Shown here one piece after another: positions 25,482-34,861 of a DNA stretch of 64,000 nucleotides. Position 1 is the stretch's first letter; each line of letters begins with the position of its first letter. The position numbers and the translations under genes are program-made. This stretch comes from SAR92 clade bacterium H231. Its GTDB lineage: Bacteria > Pseudomonadota > Gammaproteobacteria > Pseudomonadales > Porticoccaceae. Below the pieces are notes generated by a model. The model searched no databases. It saw nothing but the letters and a program-made list of their open reading frames with translations, and had not been told where the DNA came from. The stretch is taken from the NCBI GenBank assembly GCA_025153775.1, contig JAOALC010000004.1:62001-126000 (forward strand), in the 5' to 3' direction.

Positions 25482-26336
25482 ATGAAAAATCTGCCCATGG
25501 AGCTGCTCAGAGCCTTTGTTTCTGTGGCCCAACTAGGCAGCTTTACCAAGGCCGGAGAAATACTTGGCCGATCACAGCCTGCAGTCAGTCTGCAGATACA
25601 GCGCCTAGAGGAACTGGTTGATGAACCTCTACTGAATCGCAATGGTAGAAACCTGGAACTGAGCGATGCCGGCAACAATCTCTATGGTTATGCCAATCAA
25701 ATTCTGTCCTTAAACGATCTGGCTATCAGTGAGCTTTCAAAGAGTGCCGTCTCAGGAAAAATCCGCCTGGGTATTCCCAGCGAATTTGCCACTATGCTCC
25801 TGCCAAAAATTGTCAGTCGTTTTGCCAGTGCCTATCCCAATATCACTCTGGAAGTAAACTGTGAGTTGAGTAAAAACCTGTTATCCAAGGCTGGCAAGCA
25901 GAGCCACGACCTTATTCTTGCACTGGAGGACAACCCATCAAAAACCTGGTCTAACCTGGTGAAAACCGATGATCTGGTCTGGGTAACCAGCGCCGACCGC
26001 AGTATTCAGAAAGCCCCTATTGTGCCGCTAATTGCCGCGGCAGAGGGCTGCATCTACAGACAGCGAGCCACCAACCTGCTGGACCAGATTCAGCAACCCT
26101 GGCAGATCGTGTATACCATTCCAGATTTAGGTGGCATTCAGCAGGCTATTCAGGAGGGGCTGGGGGTCACTGTACTGGCCAAGAGCACAGTGCCGGGCAA
26201 CCTCAGGGTACTGCCACCCTCGGCACGCTTTCCAGACCTGGGTAAGGTGGGTATTAGTTTGCTCGCTTCCAAGCGCAGCGCAAATAACAAGGCAGTGCAT
26301 CTGCTCACTGAGTTTTTAAAAACCAGTCTGACCTAG
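25482..26336 (+). CDS. LysR-family transcriptional regulator
   Basis: A 284-residue regulator with the N-terminal winged helix-turn-helix (LGSFTKAGEILGRSQPAVSLQIQRLE, split here as residues about 18-43) and a substrate-binding effector domain (KIRLGIPSEFATMLLP onward). A good ribosome site, AAGGTGAG, lies 6 to 7 bases before ATG. It is divergent from gcvT across 110 bases, the typical layout for a LysR protein that controls its neighbour. By analogy with GcvA it may respond to glycine or purines, but the sequence does not prove orthology. It converges on queF with 19 bases between. Confidence 0.9.
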   Translation: MKNLPMELLRAFVSVAQLGSFTKAGEILGRSQPAVSLQIQRLEELVDEPLLNRNGRNLELSDAGNNLYGYANQILSLNDLAISELSKSAVSGKIRLGIPSEFATMLLPKIVSRFASAYPNITLEVNCELSKNLLSKAGKQSHDLILALEDNPSKTWSNLVKTDDLVWVTSADRSIQKAPIVPLIAAAEGCIYRQRATNLLDQIQQPWQIVYTIPDLGGIQQAIQEGLGVTVLAKSTVPGNLRVLPPSARFPDLGKVGISLLASKRSANNKAVHLLTEFLKTSLT

Positions 26337-26355
26337 AGCTGCTGCTAGCGGTCAG

Positions 26356-27177
26356 TTACTGGCGCACCTGGCGATAGCTGGGCGGAAAGCTTTGCATCGT
26401 GCTGCGAAAAGGGTTGATATCCAGACCGCCGCGTCTCATGTAGCGCGCATATACACTCAGTTCAGTCGGCGCACAGCGCTGCATAATATCGGTAAAAATC
26501 TTCTCGACACATTGCTCGTGAAAATCCTGATGCTGGCGAAAAGAGACTATATATTTGAGTAGCCCCGCCCTATCGATTGCCGGCCCGCTGTAACTGATAT
26601 ATACAGAGGCCCAGTCGGGTTGATCGGTCACCGGACAGTTGGTCTTTAACAGATGTGAATAGAGAGTTTCACTGACCGAACCACTGTTACCGGCTGACAG
26701 AAACTTAGGTTCTGGCTGATAGGTATCTATTGCCAGCGACTGGTTGTCGATACAGAACCCATCTGGCTCTGATATGGGCTTAAAACCGTTGTAAGCCGAT
26801 ATATCATAGAGCACCACATCCACGTCAGACCCAGTTGCCCCAGACAGGTCGGCGACCAATGCCTCAGTGACCTGATCCATGGAGGTAAATTGTGTCTGAA
26901 TAAACGAGTTGAGATAGAGCTTAAATGACTTGGACTCAACAATAGCACTGCTGGTGCAGGGAAATAAAAACTCGCCAATAGCCAACTGTGGCAGGCCATC
27001 TAAATTTAACCAGGAGATCTCAAAGGCAGTCCAGAGATCCACACCCACAAATGGAAGTTCCCCACTGTTATCAGAGCCGCGCGCCTTGCTGCGGGGAATG
27101 GGAAACAGCAGCGAGGCATCGTACTGGTCACTGTAGCCTGTATCTTTTCCCAGCCCGGTATCTGAATAATCCGCCAT
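26356..27177 (-). CDS. queF: 7-cyano-7-deazaguanine (preQ0) reductase
   Basis: This 273-residue enzyme reduces the nitrile of preQ0 to preQ1 with NADPH in queuosine tRNA modification. It is the long (E. coli-like, about 280 residues) form. The N-terminal half contains GVDLWTAFEISWLNLDGLP. The C-terminal half has LKTNCPVTDQPDWASVYI with the nucleophilic Cys and a Glu/Asp-rich FHEQCVEKIF. Its ATG overlaps the TAA of the upstream permease gene (TAATG), so it is translated from the ABC exporter operon. Confidence 0.96.
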   Translation of the reverse strand: MADYSDTGLGKDTGYSDQYDASLLFPIPRSKARGSDNSGELPFVGVDLWTAFEISWLNLDGLPQLAIGEFLFPCTSSAIVESKSFKLYLNSFIQTQFTSMDQVTEALVADLSGATGSDVDVVLYDISAYNGFKPISEPDGFCIDNQSLAIDTYQPEPKFLSAGNSGSVSETLYSHLLKTNCPVTDQPDWASVYISYSGPAIDRAGLLKYIVSFRQHQDFHEQCVEKIFTDIMQRCAPTELSVYARYMRRGGLDINPFRSTMQSFPPSYRQVRQ

Positions 27178-27950
27178 TAGCTGCGCAGCCTCGAGCCAGT
27201 CTCCAGCAGTCGCAGAGCCACGCCAAATAACACCACAGAAAATAAGCCAACCATAATAAATGACCAGGCAATATTGATATCTGTAATCCCCACCATACCG
27301 TAGCGAAAGGCATTGACCATATAGAGTATTGGGTTAATCAGGGACACTGAACCCCAGAAATCGCCGAGCATATCTATGGAATAAAATACTCCACCCAGAT
27401 AGATCAGCGGTGTTAAAACGAAGGTGGGAATAATAGAAATATCGTCAAAGCTACTGGCAAAAATAGCATTGATCAAACCAGCCAGACTAAACATCAATGA
27501 AGTCATTAATACTATGCCAATGGTGATAGGCAAACTGTGCAGACTAAAATCGGCAAAATAAAGTGACAGCAAGGTCACCATAGCGCCCACACCTAGGCCA
27601 CGACTCATGCCACCCACAACATAGCCCAGCAAAATAATCCAGTTGGGAGTTGGCGACACCAGCAACTCTTCAATATTGCGCTGGAATTTAGAACCATAAA
27701 AAGACGAGACCACATTGGAGTAGGAGTTGGTAATTACCGACATCATAATCAAACCAGGCGCCACAAACTGTATATAGGGCAGCTCTGACATCTCGCCGAT
27801 ACGCGAGCCAATCAATCGGCCAAAAATCACAAAGTACAGCACAATAGTAATAATCGGCGGCACTAGAGTCTGGGGCCAAATGCGCAGAAACCGATGAATC
27901 TCGCGACGCACAATGGTACTGAAAGAAATCCACTTCTGGCGATTATTCAT
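27177..27950 (-). CDS. yadH: ABC-2 type exporter permease (YadH-like)
   Basis: A 257-residue integral membrane protein with about six hydrophobic segments and the ABC-2 landmarks YIQFVAPGLIMMSVITNSYSNV and IYLGGVFYSIDMLG. It pairs with the ATPase encoded immediately upstream (8-base overlap) to form a half-size exporter resembling E. coli YadGH. The substrate is unknown. The stop codon overlaps the queF start by one base. Symbol is by resemblance. Confidence 0.87.
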   Translation of the reverse strand: MNNRQKWISFSTIVRREIHRFLRIWPQTLVPPIITIVLYFVIFGRLIGSRIGEMSELPYIQFVAPGLIMMSVITNSYSNVVSSFYGSKFQRNIEELLVSPTPNWIILLGYVVGGMSRGLGVGAMVTLLSLYFADFSLHSLPITIGIVLMTSLMFSLAGLINAIFASSFDDISIIPTFVLTPLIYLGGVFYSIDMLGDFWGSVSLINPILYMVNAFRYGMVGITDINIAWSFIMVGLFSVVLFGVALRLLETGSRLRS

Positions 27951-28890
27951 GGTTGCTCTCCTGCAGGTTTTTCTCCACCAAATCGAAGAACAACTCCTCG
28001 AGTCGGTTGGTCTTGTTGCGCATACTCAACACATGGATACCCTTCTCTGTCAGTGCAGTAAATAGTTTATTGACTGACTGGGACTTATCAATAACCACCT
28101 CTAGACTGTGCTCGTCTACCAATGATAAGGGATAACCTTCAACCTGGGGGCAGCTGTCCAGTACCTCGCGAATATCCAGCACAAAGGTCTCTTTATTGAG
28201 CTGTTTTAATAACTCTCTAATACTGGTATTTTTGACAATCTGCCCATGGTCGATAATGGCAATATTGCGACACAGGCTCTCGGCCTCCTCGAGATAATGG
28301 GTGGTCAGTATAATAGTGGTGCCCTGACGGTTTATCTCCTTAAGAAACTCCCACATTGAGCGGCGCAGCTCTATATCCACACCGGCAGTGGGCTCATCGA
28401 GCACTAATAATTTGGGCTGGTGAATCAGTGCCCGAGCAATCATCAATCGGCGCTTCATACCCCCAGAGAGAGTCCGCGATGCGGTATTGCGCTTATCCCA
28501 GAGGGCCAGCTGTTTTAAATATTTTTCGGCACGCTCATAGGCAACATCAGAGGGGATGCCGTAATAGCCCGCCTGATTGATTAGAATATCAATCGGCTTT
28601 TCAAATTGATTAAAGTTAAATTCCTGGGGCACCACGCCCACAAACTGTTTTGCAGTACTAAAATCCTGATCTATATCATGGCCAAAAACCTTGATCGAAC
28701 CTGTGGTCTTTCGAACCAGGGAACAGATAATACCTATGGTTGTGGACTTACCTGCGCCATTGGGGCCAAGCAGCGCAAAAAAATCCCCTGGCGCCACCTC
28801 CAGATCAACCGACTTCAGGGCCTGAAAGCCATCTTCATAGGTTTTGCTAAGCTGACTGATCGCCAGAGCTGGTTCGCTTTGCTGTTTCAA
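27943..28890 (-). CDS. yadG: ABC exporter ATPase (YadG-like)
   Basis: A 315-residue ATPase with Walker A GPNGAGKST (about 42-50), Q-loop VVPQEFNFN, signature LSGGMKRR, Walker B LLVLDEPTAGVD and switch His in TTHYLEEAE. After about residue 240 comes the C-terminal extension typical of DrrA/YadG proteins. It energises the permease encoded next and starts the operon yadG-yadH-queF. The DUF2062 gene lies divergently upstream across 147 bases. Confidence 0.92.
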   Translation of the reverse strand: MKQQSEPALAISQLSKTYEDGFQALKSVDLEVAPGDFFALLGPNGAGKSTTIGIICSLVRKTTGSIKVFGHDIDQDFSTAKQFVGVVPQEFNFNQFEKPIDILINQAGYYGIPSDVAYERAEKYLKQLALWDKRNTASRTLSGGMKRRLMIARALIHQPKLLVLDEPTAGVDIELRRSMWEFLKEINRQGTTIILTTHYLEEAESLCRNIAIIDHGQIVKNTSIRELLKQLNKETFVLDIREVLDSCPQVEGYPLSLVDEHSLEVVIDKSQSVNKLFTALTEKGIHVLSMRNKTNRLEELFFDLVEKNLQESNHE

Positions 28891-29037
28891 GTAAATGCTT
28901 CCAAATAGGTTATTTAATTCTGTGGAGCATTGTATCCCGAGAGCAAAATTTTGTCTGGTTTAAAGGCCTGTTTAGACTAGTTCCATCCAAATTTTGCGGG
29001 CATAATGATCCGGCATTTGATGGGTAAAAGAGACTCT

Positions 29038-29568
29038 ATGCCGCGAAAAACCATTCATCGCTTTCTCCCGGATATCGGCAAACTGCTGCAGCGTCCCTCG
29101 CTGCGCTGGATCGACAATCTAGCCCATGACCCAAATCTGCTGCATCTCAACCGCCACTCCGTCTCTCTGGCCGTGTTTGTGGGTATTTTCTGCGCCTTTA
29201 TACCACTGCCTATTCAGACCCTGATAGCCGTGGCTATGTGTTTTTGGCTGGGAGCAAATCTACCCATTGGTATGATGGCCATCTGGATAAGTAATCCAAT
29301 CACTATTCCGCCTATGTTTTATCTTACCCATCAGCTGGGGAGCTTTCTGCTGGGTAGTGAGCCGGTAGACTTCACCGTAACACTGTCCTGGGAATGGTTT
29401 TCGAATCTTGGCTCTGGGGTGCTGTTGCCGTTAATGGTGGGCAGCCTGCTGTGCGGGATTATTCTGGCCTCTATTGGCTATTTCTTTATCCACTATCTGT
29501 GGCGCTGGAAGGTCGTAAAAAACTGGGAAGAGCGCAAAAATCAGCGCCAGAACAACAGGCGGGCTTAG
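29038..29568 (+). CDS. DUF2062 membrane protein
   Basis: An inner membrane protein of 176 residues with the DUF2062 pattern: basic N-terminus, RHSVSLAVFVGIFCAFIPLPIQT, then WISNPITIPPMFYLTHQLG, and a last transmembrane segment before a basic tail (WRWKVVKNWEERKNQRQ). Four hydrophobic segments are seen. An in-frame ATG at 29005 exists, but ATG 29038 (protein start MPRKTIHRFLPD) has the AAGAG ribosome site. The function of the family is unknown. Its end overlaps lolE by 4 bases in convergent orientation. Confidence 0.85.
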   Translation: MPRKTIHRFLPDIGKLLQRPSLRWIDNLAHDPNLLHLNRHSVSLAVFVGIFCAFIPLPIQTLIAVAMCFWLGANLPIGMMAIWISNPITIPPMFYLTHQLGSFLLGSEPVDFTVTLSWEWFSNLGSGVLLPLMVGSLLCGIILASIGYFFIHYLWRWKVVKNWEERKNQRQNNRRA

Positions 29569-30788
29569 CCCTCAAAGCGCAACTCTTGCGCCGGCACCAC
29601 GCGACTGGCTCGCAGCGCCGGGTAAATTGTGGCAATAATATTTAGCACTATAGCCACAGCTGCAATTTGCGCCACATTCTCCCAGCGCAGGTCAACCGGA
29701 ACATAGTCAATTGGATACACGGCGGTATCCAGAAATCTGCTGCCTACCATGGACTCAATCCAGAGTACTAAATCTGCGACCCAGTAACAGCCAATCACTC
29801 CCAGAAGTACCCCTAGGGCTATGCCAAACAGCCCAATCATAGCCCCCTGAATTAAAAACAGTTGCACAATGGCCTGTCGCGATAGCCCCAGAGTCTGCAA
29901 AATTGCAATATCGCCGCGCTTATTGACCACAGACATCATTAGCATAGACACCACATTAAATGCCGCAATGGCCACAATCAAAAAGATTAGCAGACTCACT
30001 AGATTGCGCGATAGTTGGATTGCCTGATAGAGATTGCCATGGGTCTGAAACCAGTCGCGAAAGCCGTAGCCAAAAGGCAGCTGCTCAAGCAACCTGTAAC
30101 CGGTCTGACGGGCATCAAACTGATCCTCCACCTGCAGCCTAAAGCCCTGCACCAGCCCCTCTACCCCGGCTATATTTCCCACCTGATGCAGAGAGGCTAG
30201 ACCCAGAATCTGGTCCAGCTCAGTATGGGTAGCAAAAATACCGGTTAGCAGAAAACTATGGGCGGCTGTAGCTCTGCCATTGATCGCGGGAATGATCACA
30301 GTTACCCGCTGGCCCACAACCACATTTAAATCTTCGGCCATAGGCTGGGGCAAAAGTAGCTGGCCAGATTGGGGGACGGTCAGACCGGCCTCCTGAATGA
30401 CATTTTTAAGGCCCCTGGGCAAGGCCTGGGCAGAGAGCCCAAGTAGCTGTATTGGCCTAGTTTGCTGGCCACTATGTATCAGTCCCTCAGCCTCATTGTA
30501 GGGAGTGACTTCGGTCACCTGATCCAACTCCGCTATCAACTGAGTTTGGCTCTGCCAATCACTGACACCCACCCCGTGAATCAATTGAATATGGGGCACC
30601 ACGGAGAGAATGCGCTCGCGCAATTCACGGTCAAAACCATTCATCACTGACAGCACAACCACTAGCAGCGCAACACCTAGAGCCAGCCCGGCAATGGCCA
30701 GCATAGAGATAAATGAAACCAACAGACTGCCCCGCCCGCCCGAGGTAAAGTAGCGCAGGCCCACAAACACTGGTACCGACTTAAACAA
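29565..30788 (-). CDS. lolE: Lipoprotein-releasing ABC permease LolE
   Basis: This protein of about 407 residues has one N-terminal transmembrane helix, a large periplasmic domain (about 50-265) and three C-terminal helices. Signature VVVLSVMNGFDRELRERIL is near the N-terminus, and VVNKRGDIAILQTLGLS is before the last helices. With LolC and LolD it extracts outer-membrane lipoproteins and loads them on LolA. I choose TTG 30788 as start because it gives (M)FKSVPVFVGLRY, matching MFKNLPLFIGLRY of LolC, with GGAG upstream and overlap with the lolD stop. GTG 30827 is the longer option. Confidence 0.93.
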   Translation of the reverse strand: MFKSVPVFVGLRYFTSGGRGSLLVSFISMLAIAGLALGVALLVVVLSVMNGFDRELRERILSVVPHIQLIHGVGVSDWQSQTQLIAELDQVTEVTPYNEAEGLIHSGQQTRPIQLLGLSAQALPRGLKNVIQEAGLTVPQSGQLLLPQPMAEDLNVVVGQRVTVIIPAINGRATAAHSFLLTGIFATHTELDQILGLASLHQVGNIAGVEGLVQGFRLQVEDQFDARQTGYRLLEQLPFGYGFRDWFQTHGNLYQAIQLSRNLVSLLIFLIVAIAAFNVVSMLMMSVVNKRGDIAILQTLGLSRQAIVQLFLIQGAMIGLFGIALGVLLGVIGCYWVADLVLWIESMVGSRFLDTAVYPIDYVPVDLRWENVAQIAAVAIVLNIIATIYPALRASRVVPAQELRFEG

Positions 30789-31476
30789 GTGCAGGCTCCA
30801 GAATGCCTTCCACCAGGCGCACTGCACGGTCCATACGCCCGGCTATTGCCGGATCATGGGTGACCATCACAGTGGAAATACCCAGGGTTTCATTGAGTTC
30901 CATAAGCAGATCTAACATAGAGGCGGCGGTATGGGGGTCCAGATTACCTGTGGGCTCATCCATTAAAACCACCGCTGGCTGGGTGACCAGAGCCCGGGCT
31001 ATGGCCACGCGCTGGCGCTCACCACCAGACAGCTCAGCCGGGTGATGCCGCAGGCGCTCAGCCAGGCCCACTCGAGACAAAAGTTCTTCCGATCGCTCTC
31101 TGGCCTGGGCTACAGATGCACCTCCAATCAGCAGCGGCAGAGCGACATTTTCCAGCGCGGAAAACTCTGCCAGCAGATGATGAAATTGATACACAAAGCC
31201 CAGGTGCTGATTGCGCCAACTGGCCCTCTGGGAGGCGTCTAAATTCTGCCAGTCAGTACCGCACAGCTTTACTGAGCCCCCATTGGGGTCGTCCAGCCCA
31301 GCCAGCAGATTGAGCAATGTGGTTTTGCCCGATCCAGAGACACCAATAATAGCCAGCTTTTCGCCTGCATGTACCTCTAGGTTGGCCCCCTCAAGCACTG
31401 CTAAATCATTATCGCCGCCCGCCTGCTTATAGCTGCGGTATAGATCTGAGGCCAGCAACACAGATTTATCGGTCAT
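30781..31476 (-). CDS. lolD: Lipoprotein-releasing ABC ATPase LolD
   Basis: A 231-residue ATPase of the MacB/LolD family: Walker A GVSGSGKTT (about 44-52), Q-loop VYQFHHLLAEFSALENV (the LolD-type Q-F-H-H-L-L stretch), signature LSGGERQRV, Walker B VVLMDEPTGNLD and VTHDPAIA. It drives the LolC/LolE pair. The gene overlaps lolC by 11 bases upstream and lolE by a few bases downstream, so the three are translated together. Confidence 0.96.
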   Translation of the reverse strand: MTDKSVLLASDLYRSYKQAGGDNDLAVLEGANLEVHAGEKLAIIGVSGSGKTTLLNLLAGLDDPNGGSVKLCGTDWQNLDASQRASWRNQHLGFVYQFHHLLAEFSALENVALPLLIGGASVAQARERSEELLSRVGLAERLRHHPAELSGGERQRVAIARALVTQPAVVLMDEPTGNLDPHTAASMLDLLMELNETLGISTVMVTHDPAIAGRMDRAVRLVEGILEPALV

Positions 31477-32713
31477 AGCGCAGTGCCTCCGCCGGAAGAA
31501 CCTGCCCCGCTCGCCAGGCTGGATAAAGCGTGGCTAGAAAACTAATAGCAGCAGCACTGAGCACCACCAGGGCCACATCGCTAGCCAGCAATCTGGATGG
31601 CAGAGCGCTAATCAAATAGACCGAGGGATCAAATAGATAGACCCCGATAAAGGTTTCGATAAAGCTCACAATATCTCCAATAAAAACAGCCAGCAGACAG
31701 CCCAGCACCGTGCCCACAAAAATTCCCATAAAACCTACTGCCAAGCCCTGCACCATAAATACCTTGATCACCAGACCTGCGGATGCACCCAGGGTGCGCA
31801 CCACAGCTATATCACTGCGTTTATCTGCCACCATCAGCACCAGGCTGGCAACAATATTGAAGGCGGCCACGGCAATAATAACCGACAGCAGCAAACTCAC
31901 CACCAGCTTCTCCATGCGCATCGCCTGAAATAAAGTGCCCATGGATTGGGTCCAGGTACGCCAATTAATATCCTCTAGAAGCTGGGCGTTGTTGGCCAGC
32001 CAGCTGTCAGCCTGATAGGCGTCGCCCAGACTCAGCTGAACTCCCTGATAGCGCTCACCGAGCTGCAGTAACTTGCGGGCATCGCTCTGGTGTACAAAGC
32101 TAACCGAGGAGTCCACCTGGGCACCCACCTGAAAAATTCCTGTGACCACAAAACTCTTGATGCGCGGAAAAATACCAGCAGGTGTCACACTGACTTTAGG
32201 TAGGGTCAGCTGCAGTTTATCGCCAACAAAAACCCCCAGCCGTCGCGCCACCTGGCTACCTAAAATAATGCCAAACTCACCAGCGCGCAGCTGCTCCACA
32301 TGACCGCTGAGCATCTGCTGTTGCAGCAACGCTGCGCTGGGCCAGTCTGGGTCTGTGGCCTGCATCATCAGGCCCAGCTGCTGTGACTGATAGGAGAGCA
32401 TCACAAAGCTCTGGGCCAATGGGGTCACCTCGACTACCGGCGATTGCTCGCCGAGTAAACTGTGGCGCAAATCATCAATATCTGCCGCCGAAACCCCCTG
32501 AGCTGAGGTGCCAGTAATATGGGGAACCACCATCAGCAGCCGGGACTTGATCTCGCGATCAAAGCCATTCATTACCGACAGCACCACAATTAAAGCCATC
32601 ACGCCGAGAGCCATGGCAAATAGCGAAAAGCCAGAGATAAAGGAAACAAATCCTTCGCGGCGTTTACTGCGGGTATAGCGCAAGCCTATAAAGAGAGGGA
32701 GGTTTTTAAACAT
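31466..32713 (-). CDS. lolC: Lipoprotein-releasing ABC permease LolC
   Basis: A 415-residue inner membrane protein with the same layout as LolE: one N-terminal helix, a periplasmic MacB-like domain and three C-terminal helices (VADKRSDIAVVRTLGAS before the second). It starts MFKNLPLFIGLRYTRSKRREGFVSFISG. It is the first gene of the lolCDE operon. A convincing promoter was not picked out in the 133-base gap to the divergent gene at 32847. Separate LolC and LolE genes are the arrangement of many gammaproteobacteria, while some related bacteria have one LolF. Confidence 0.95.
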   Translation of the reverse strand: MFKNLPLFIGLRYTRSKRREGFVSFISGFSLFAMALGVMALIVVLSVMNGFDREIKSRLLMVVPHITGTSAQGVSAADIDDLRHSLLGEQSPVVEVTPLAQSFVMLSYQSQQLGLMMQATDPDWPSAALLQQQMLSGHVEQLRAGEFGIILGSQVARRLGVFVGDKLQLTLPKVSVTPAGIFPRIKSFVVTGIFQVGAQVDSSVSFVHQSDARKLLQLGERYQGVQLSLGDAYQADSWLANNAQLLEDINWRTWTQSMGTLFQAMRMEKLVVSLLLSVIIAVAAFNIVASLVLMVADKRSDIAVVRTLGASAGLVIKVFMVQGLAVGFMGIFVGTVLGCLLAVFIGDIVSFIETFIGVYLFDPSVYLISALPSRLLASDVALVVLSAAAISFLATLYPAWRAGQVLPAEALRYDR

Positions 32714-32846
32714 GCAGGGATTAAACCCGAAACCCTGGCTACAAACAACATTGCATCCATATCAGTAATGCTAACCAATTCAGGTTTTCCTCGGACCTAT
32801 TGCCTACAATTAGCAGAGTAAATCATCAGATTACAGGATGTTGAGC

Positions 32847-33176
32847 ATGAAACACTGGACCCTATCATCTGTTTTAGCCGCTTTGCTATGCATCGGCTGG
32901 GCCGGAACTCTAACAGCAGAGCAGATAAAGCTGCCCCTGGGGCAGCAGACAGATAGCAGTGCGCTGGACCTACCCCAGCGCGGCCTTACCAGAGCCCAGG
33001 TGGCCGAGCAGTTAGGTGAGCCGGAAACTGTGCAACTGGCGGTGGGAGAACCACCTATAAGCGCCTGGGAATACCAGGATTTTACAGTCTATTTTGAGCA
33101 CGACTTGGTGCTGCGCTCTGTGGTCAGGCACCCGAATTTATCGCCAACCCCCGAGGATGAACACCAAACTCCTTAG
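32847..33176 (+). CDS. Small exported protein, SmpA/OmlA-like
   Basis: A 109-residue protein with a signal peptide ending TLTA (about residue 24) and a short domain, [13 protein letters not shown] ... [22 protein letters not shown]. This pattern matches the SmpA/OmlA-like fold (alpha-alpha-beta, GxP turn followed by a WxYxxF strand) seen in many small proteobacterial periplasmic proteins. No lipobox cysteine is present, so it is not BamE. The start at ATG 32847 has AGGA 8 bases upstream; a second ATG is at 32838. It ends with a 4-base convergent overlap with sthA. Function unknown. Confidence 0.7.
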   Translation: MKHWTLSSVLAALLCIGWAGTLTAEQIKLPLGQQTDSSALDLPQRGLTRAQVAEQLGEPETVQLAVGEPPISAWEYQDFTVYFEHDLVLRSVVRHPNLSPTPEDEHQTP

Positions 33177-34600
33177 GACTGCTTGCCCTCAAAGGACCTA
33201 CGATCGCGACTAACCCGGTTTAAACCATTCATAGAGGCAATACGATAGGCCTCAGCCATGGTTGGGTAGTTGAAGGTGGTACGCAGGAAATACTTGATGC
33301 TGTTGGCCTCACCCTTCTGGCTCATAATAGCCTGGCCAATATGGATAATCTCCGCAGCTTCGGCACCAAAACAGTGAATGCCCAGAATTTCCAGACTGTC
33401 CTGGTGGAAGAGAATTTTTAGCATACCCACTTCCTCACCCGAGATATGCGCCCGGGCTGTGTCCTTAAAGTAGGCGCGACCAATCTCGTAGGGAATCTTT
33501 TGCTCGGTAAGCTCAGACTCATTCTGGCCTACAAAGCTAATCTCTGGGATGGTCCAGATACCTGTGGCCACATCCTCAACCCTGTACTGATCATCAGTTC
33601 CACACATATGGGACGCGGCAAAGCGCCCCTGATCATAGGCTGCCCCCGCCAGAGAGGGCCAGCCAATCAAATCACCAGCGGCATAGATATGGGACACTGA
33701 GGTCTGATAGTCTTTATTTACCTGGAGCTGCCCGCGCTCATCGGCTTCCAGGCCAGCATTTTCCAGACCCAGACCTTTGGTATTACCGGCCCGGCCATTA
33801 CACCAGAGCAACGCTTCACCATGGATACGCTTGCCCGACTTCAGTTCCAGAGTCACACCGTTGTCATTGGTAGTGACCCGCTCATACTCTTCGTTATGGC
33901 GCACCATGACATTGAGATCACGCAGGTGGTAACTCAGAGCATCAGAGATTTCATCATCGAGGAAATTCATCAGCCATTCTCTGGTATTTACCAAATCCAC
34001 TCGAGTATCCAATCCTGAGAAGATCGAGGCATATTCGCAGCCTATAACTCCGGCACCATAGATAATAATATTCCGCGGGGTGCTATCCAGCCCGAGAATA
34101 CTGTCGCTATCAAAGATTGCCGAGTGGCTAAAATCAATATCATCCGGGCGATAGGGGCTAGAGCCCGTAGCCAGTAAAAAATGTTTACCTGCAACCGACA
34201 GCACCTTGCCATCGCGACTTGTTACTGAGACCTCATGGGGGTTAACAAAACTGGCGCGACCAATATGGGTCTGCACTCGATTTCGCGCATAGCCTTTGGT
34301 GCGCCCCTCAACCTGTTTGGTGATTACGCTCTCTGCAGCTTTCATCACCTCGGGGAAAGAAAACCATTTCGGCTCACCCACTGCCCGGAACATGGGCATG
34401 GTGTTGTACTGCATCATGCGACGCACTGACTGCCGCAGCGCTTTGGAGGGAATAGTTCCCAGGTGAGTGCAGCTGCCGCCGGCCTGATGACGCTCATCAA
34501 TAACAGCCACGCGCCAGCCCTGCTTTACCGCATTCATAGCCGCGCCCTCACCAGCAGGGCCGCTGCCAATCACTACCAGGTCATAGGAAAAATCTGCCAT
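33173..34600 (-). CDS. sthA: Soluble pyridine nucleotide transhydrogenase
   Basis: This 475-residue FAD flavoenzyme moves hydride between NADPH and NADH in the cytosol. It has an FAD-binding [10 protein letters not shown] near the N-terminus and the SthA form of the redox site, [16 protein letters not shown]. Only one Cys is present there, so the disulfide of lipoamide-dehydrogenase relatives is missing. A NAD(P) [11 protein letters not shown] motif and a C-terminal dimer domain ([18 protein letters not shown]) follow. The gene begins 2 bases after nqrM and is likely the last gene of the Nqr operon. This would link NADPH excess to Na+-pumping respiration. Confidence 0.95.
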   Translation of the reverse strand: MADFSYDLVVIGSGPAGEGAAMNAVKQGWRVAVIDERHQAGGSCTHLGTIPSKALRQSVRRMMQYNTMPMFRAVGEPKWFSFPEVMKAAESVITKQVEGRTKGYARNRVQTHIGRASFVNPHEVSVTSRDGKVLSVAGKHFLLATGSSPYRPDDIDFSHSAIFDSDSILGLDSTPRNIIIYGAGVIGCEYASIFSGLDTRVDLVNTREWLMNFLDDEISDALSYHLRDLNVMVRHNEEYERVTTNDNGVTLELKSGKRIHGEALLWCNGRAGNTKGLGLENAGLEADERGQLQVNKDYQTSVSHIYAAGDLIGWPSLAGAAYDQGRFAASHMCGTDDQYRVEDVATGIWTIPEISFVGQNESELTEQKIPYEIGRAYFKDTARAHISGEEVGMLKILFHQDSLEILGIHCFGAEAAEIIHIGQAIMSQKGEANSIKYFLRTTFNYPTMAEAYRIASMNGLNRVSRDRRSFEGKQS

Positions 34601-34602
34601 TG

Positions 34603-34848
34603 TTAAACTTTGTCCTTGCTGATTGCGGTCGCATCAGCGGTAGCATCATAGCCAAGCTCAGAATTTGATTGCTCATCACATTTATTGGGATCGCCGCCAC
34701 AGATATCGCAGTTGTAGTTAGCCTCGCCCAGGGCCGCACCCACGCCGCCGCAGGAGCCAGAAATAGGTTTACCACCCATCAGCACACCAATCGCCATGGC
34801 CGCTATCAGCAGGCCAAACATTAAAATTGCCAGGAAAATCTCTGCCAT
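34603..34848 (-). CDS. nqrM: Nqr maturation factor NqrM
   Basis: An 81-residue protein with an N-terminal transmembrane helix ([22 protein letters not shown]) and the Cys-rich motif [15 protein letters not shown] ... [12 protein letters not shown]. NqrM is needed to put the iron (in NqrD/E) into the Na+-translocating NADH:quinone reductase. ATG 34848 is chosen because the conserved domain begins there. It lies 13 bases after apbE and 2 bases before sthA in the same direction. Confidence 0.9.
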   Translation of the reverse strand: MAEIFLAILMFGLLIAAMAIGVLMGGKPISGSCGGVGAALGEANYNCDICGGDPNKCDEQSNSELGYDATADATAISKDKV

Positions 34849-34861
34849 AGGAACTAGTCTC

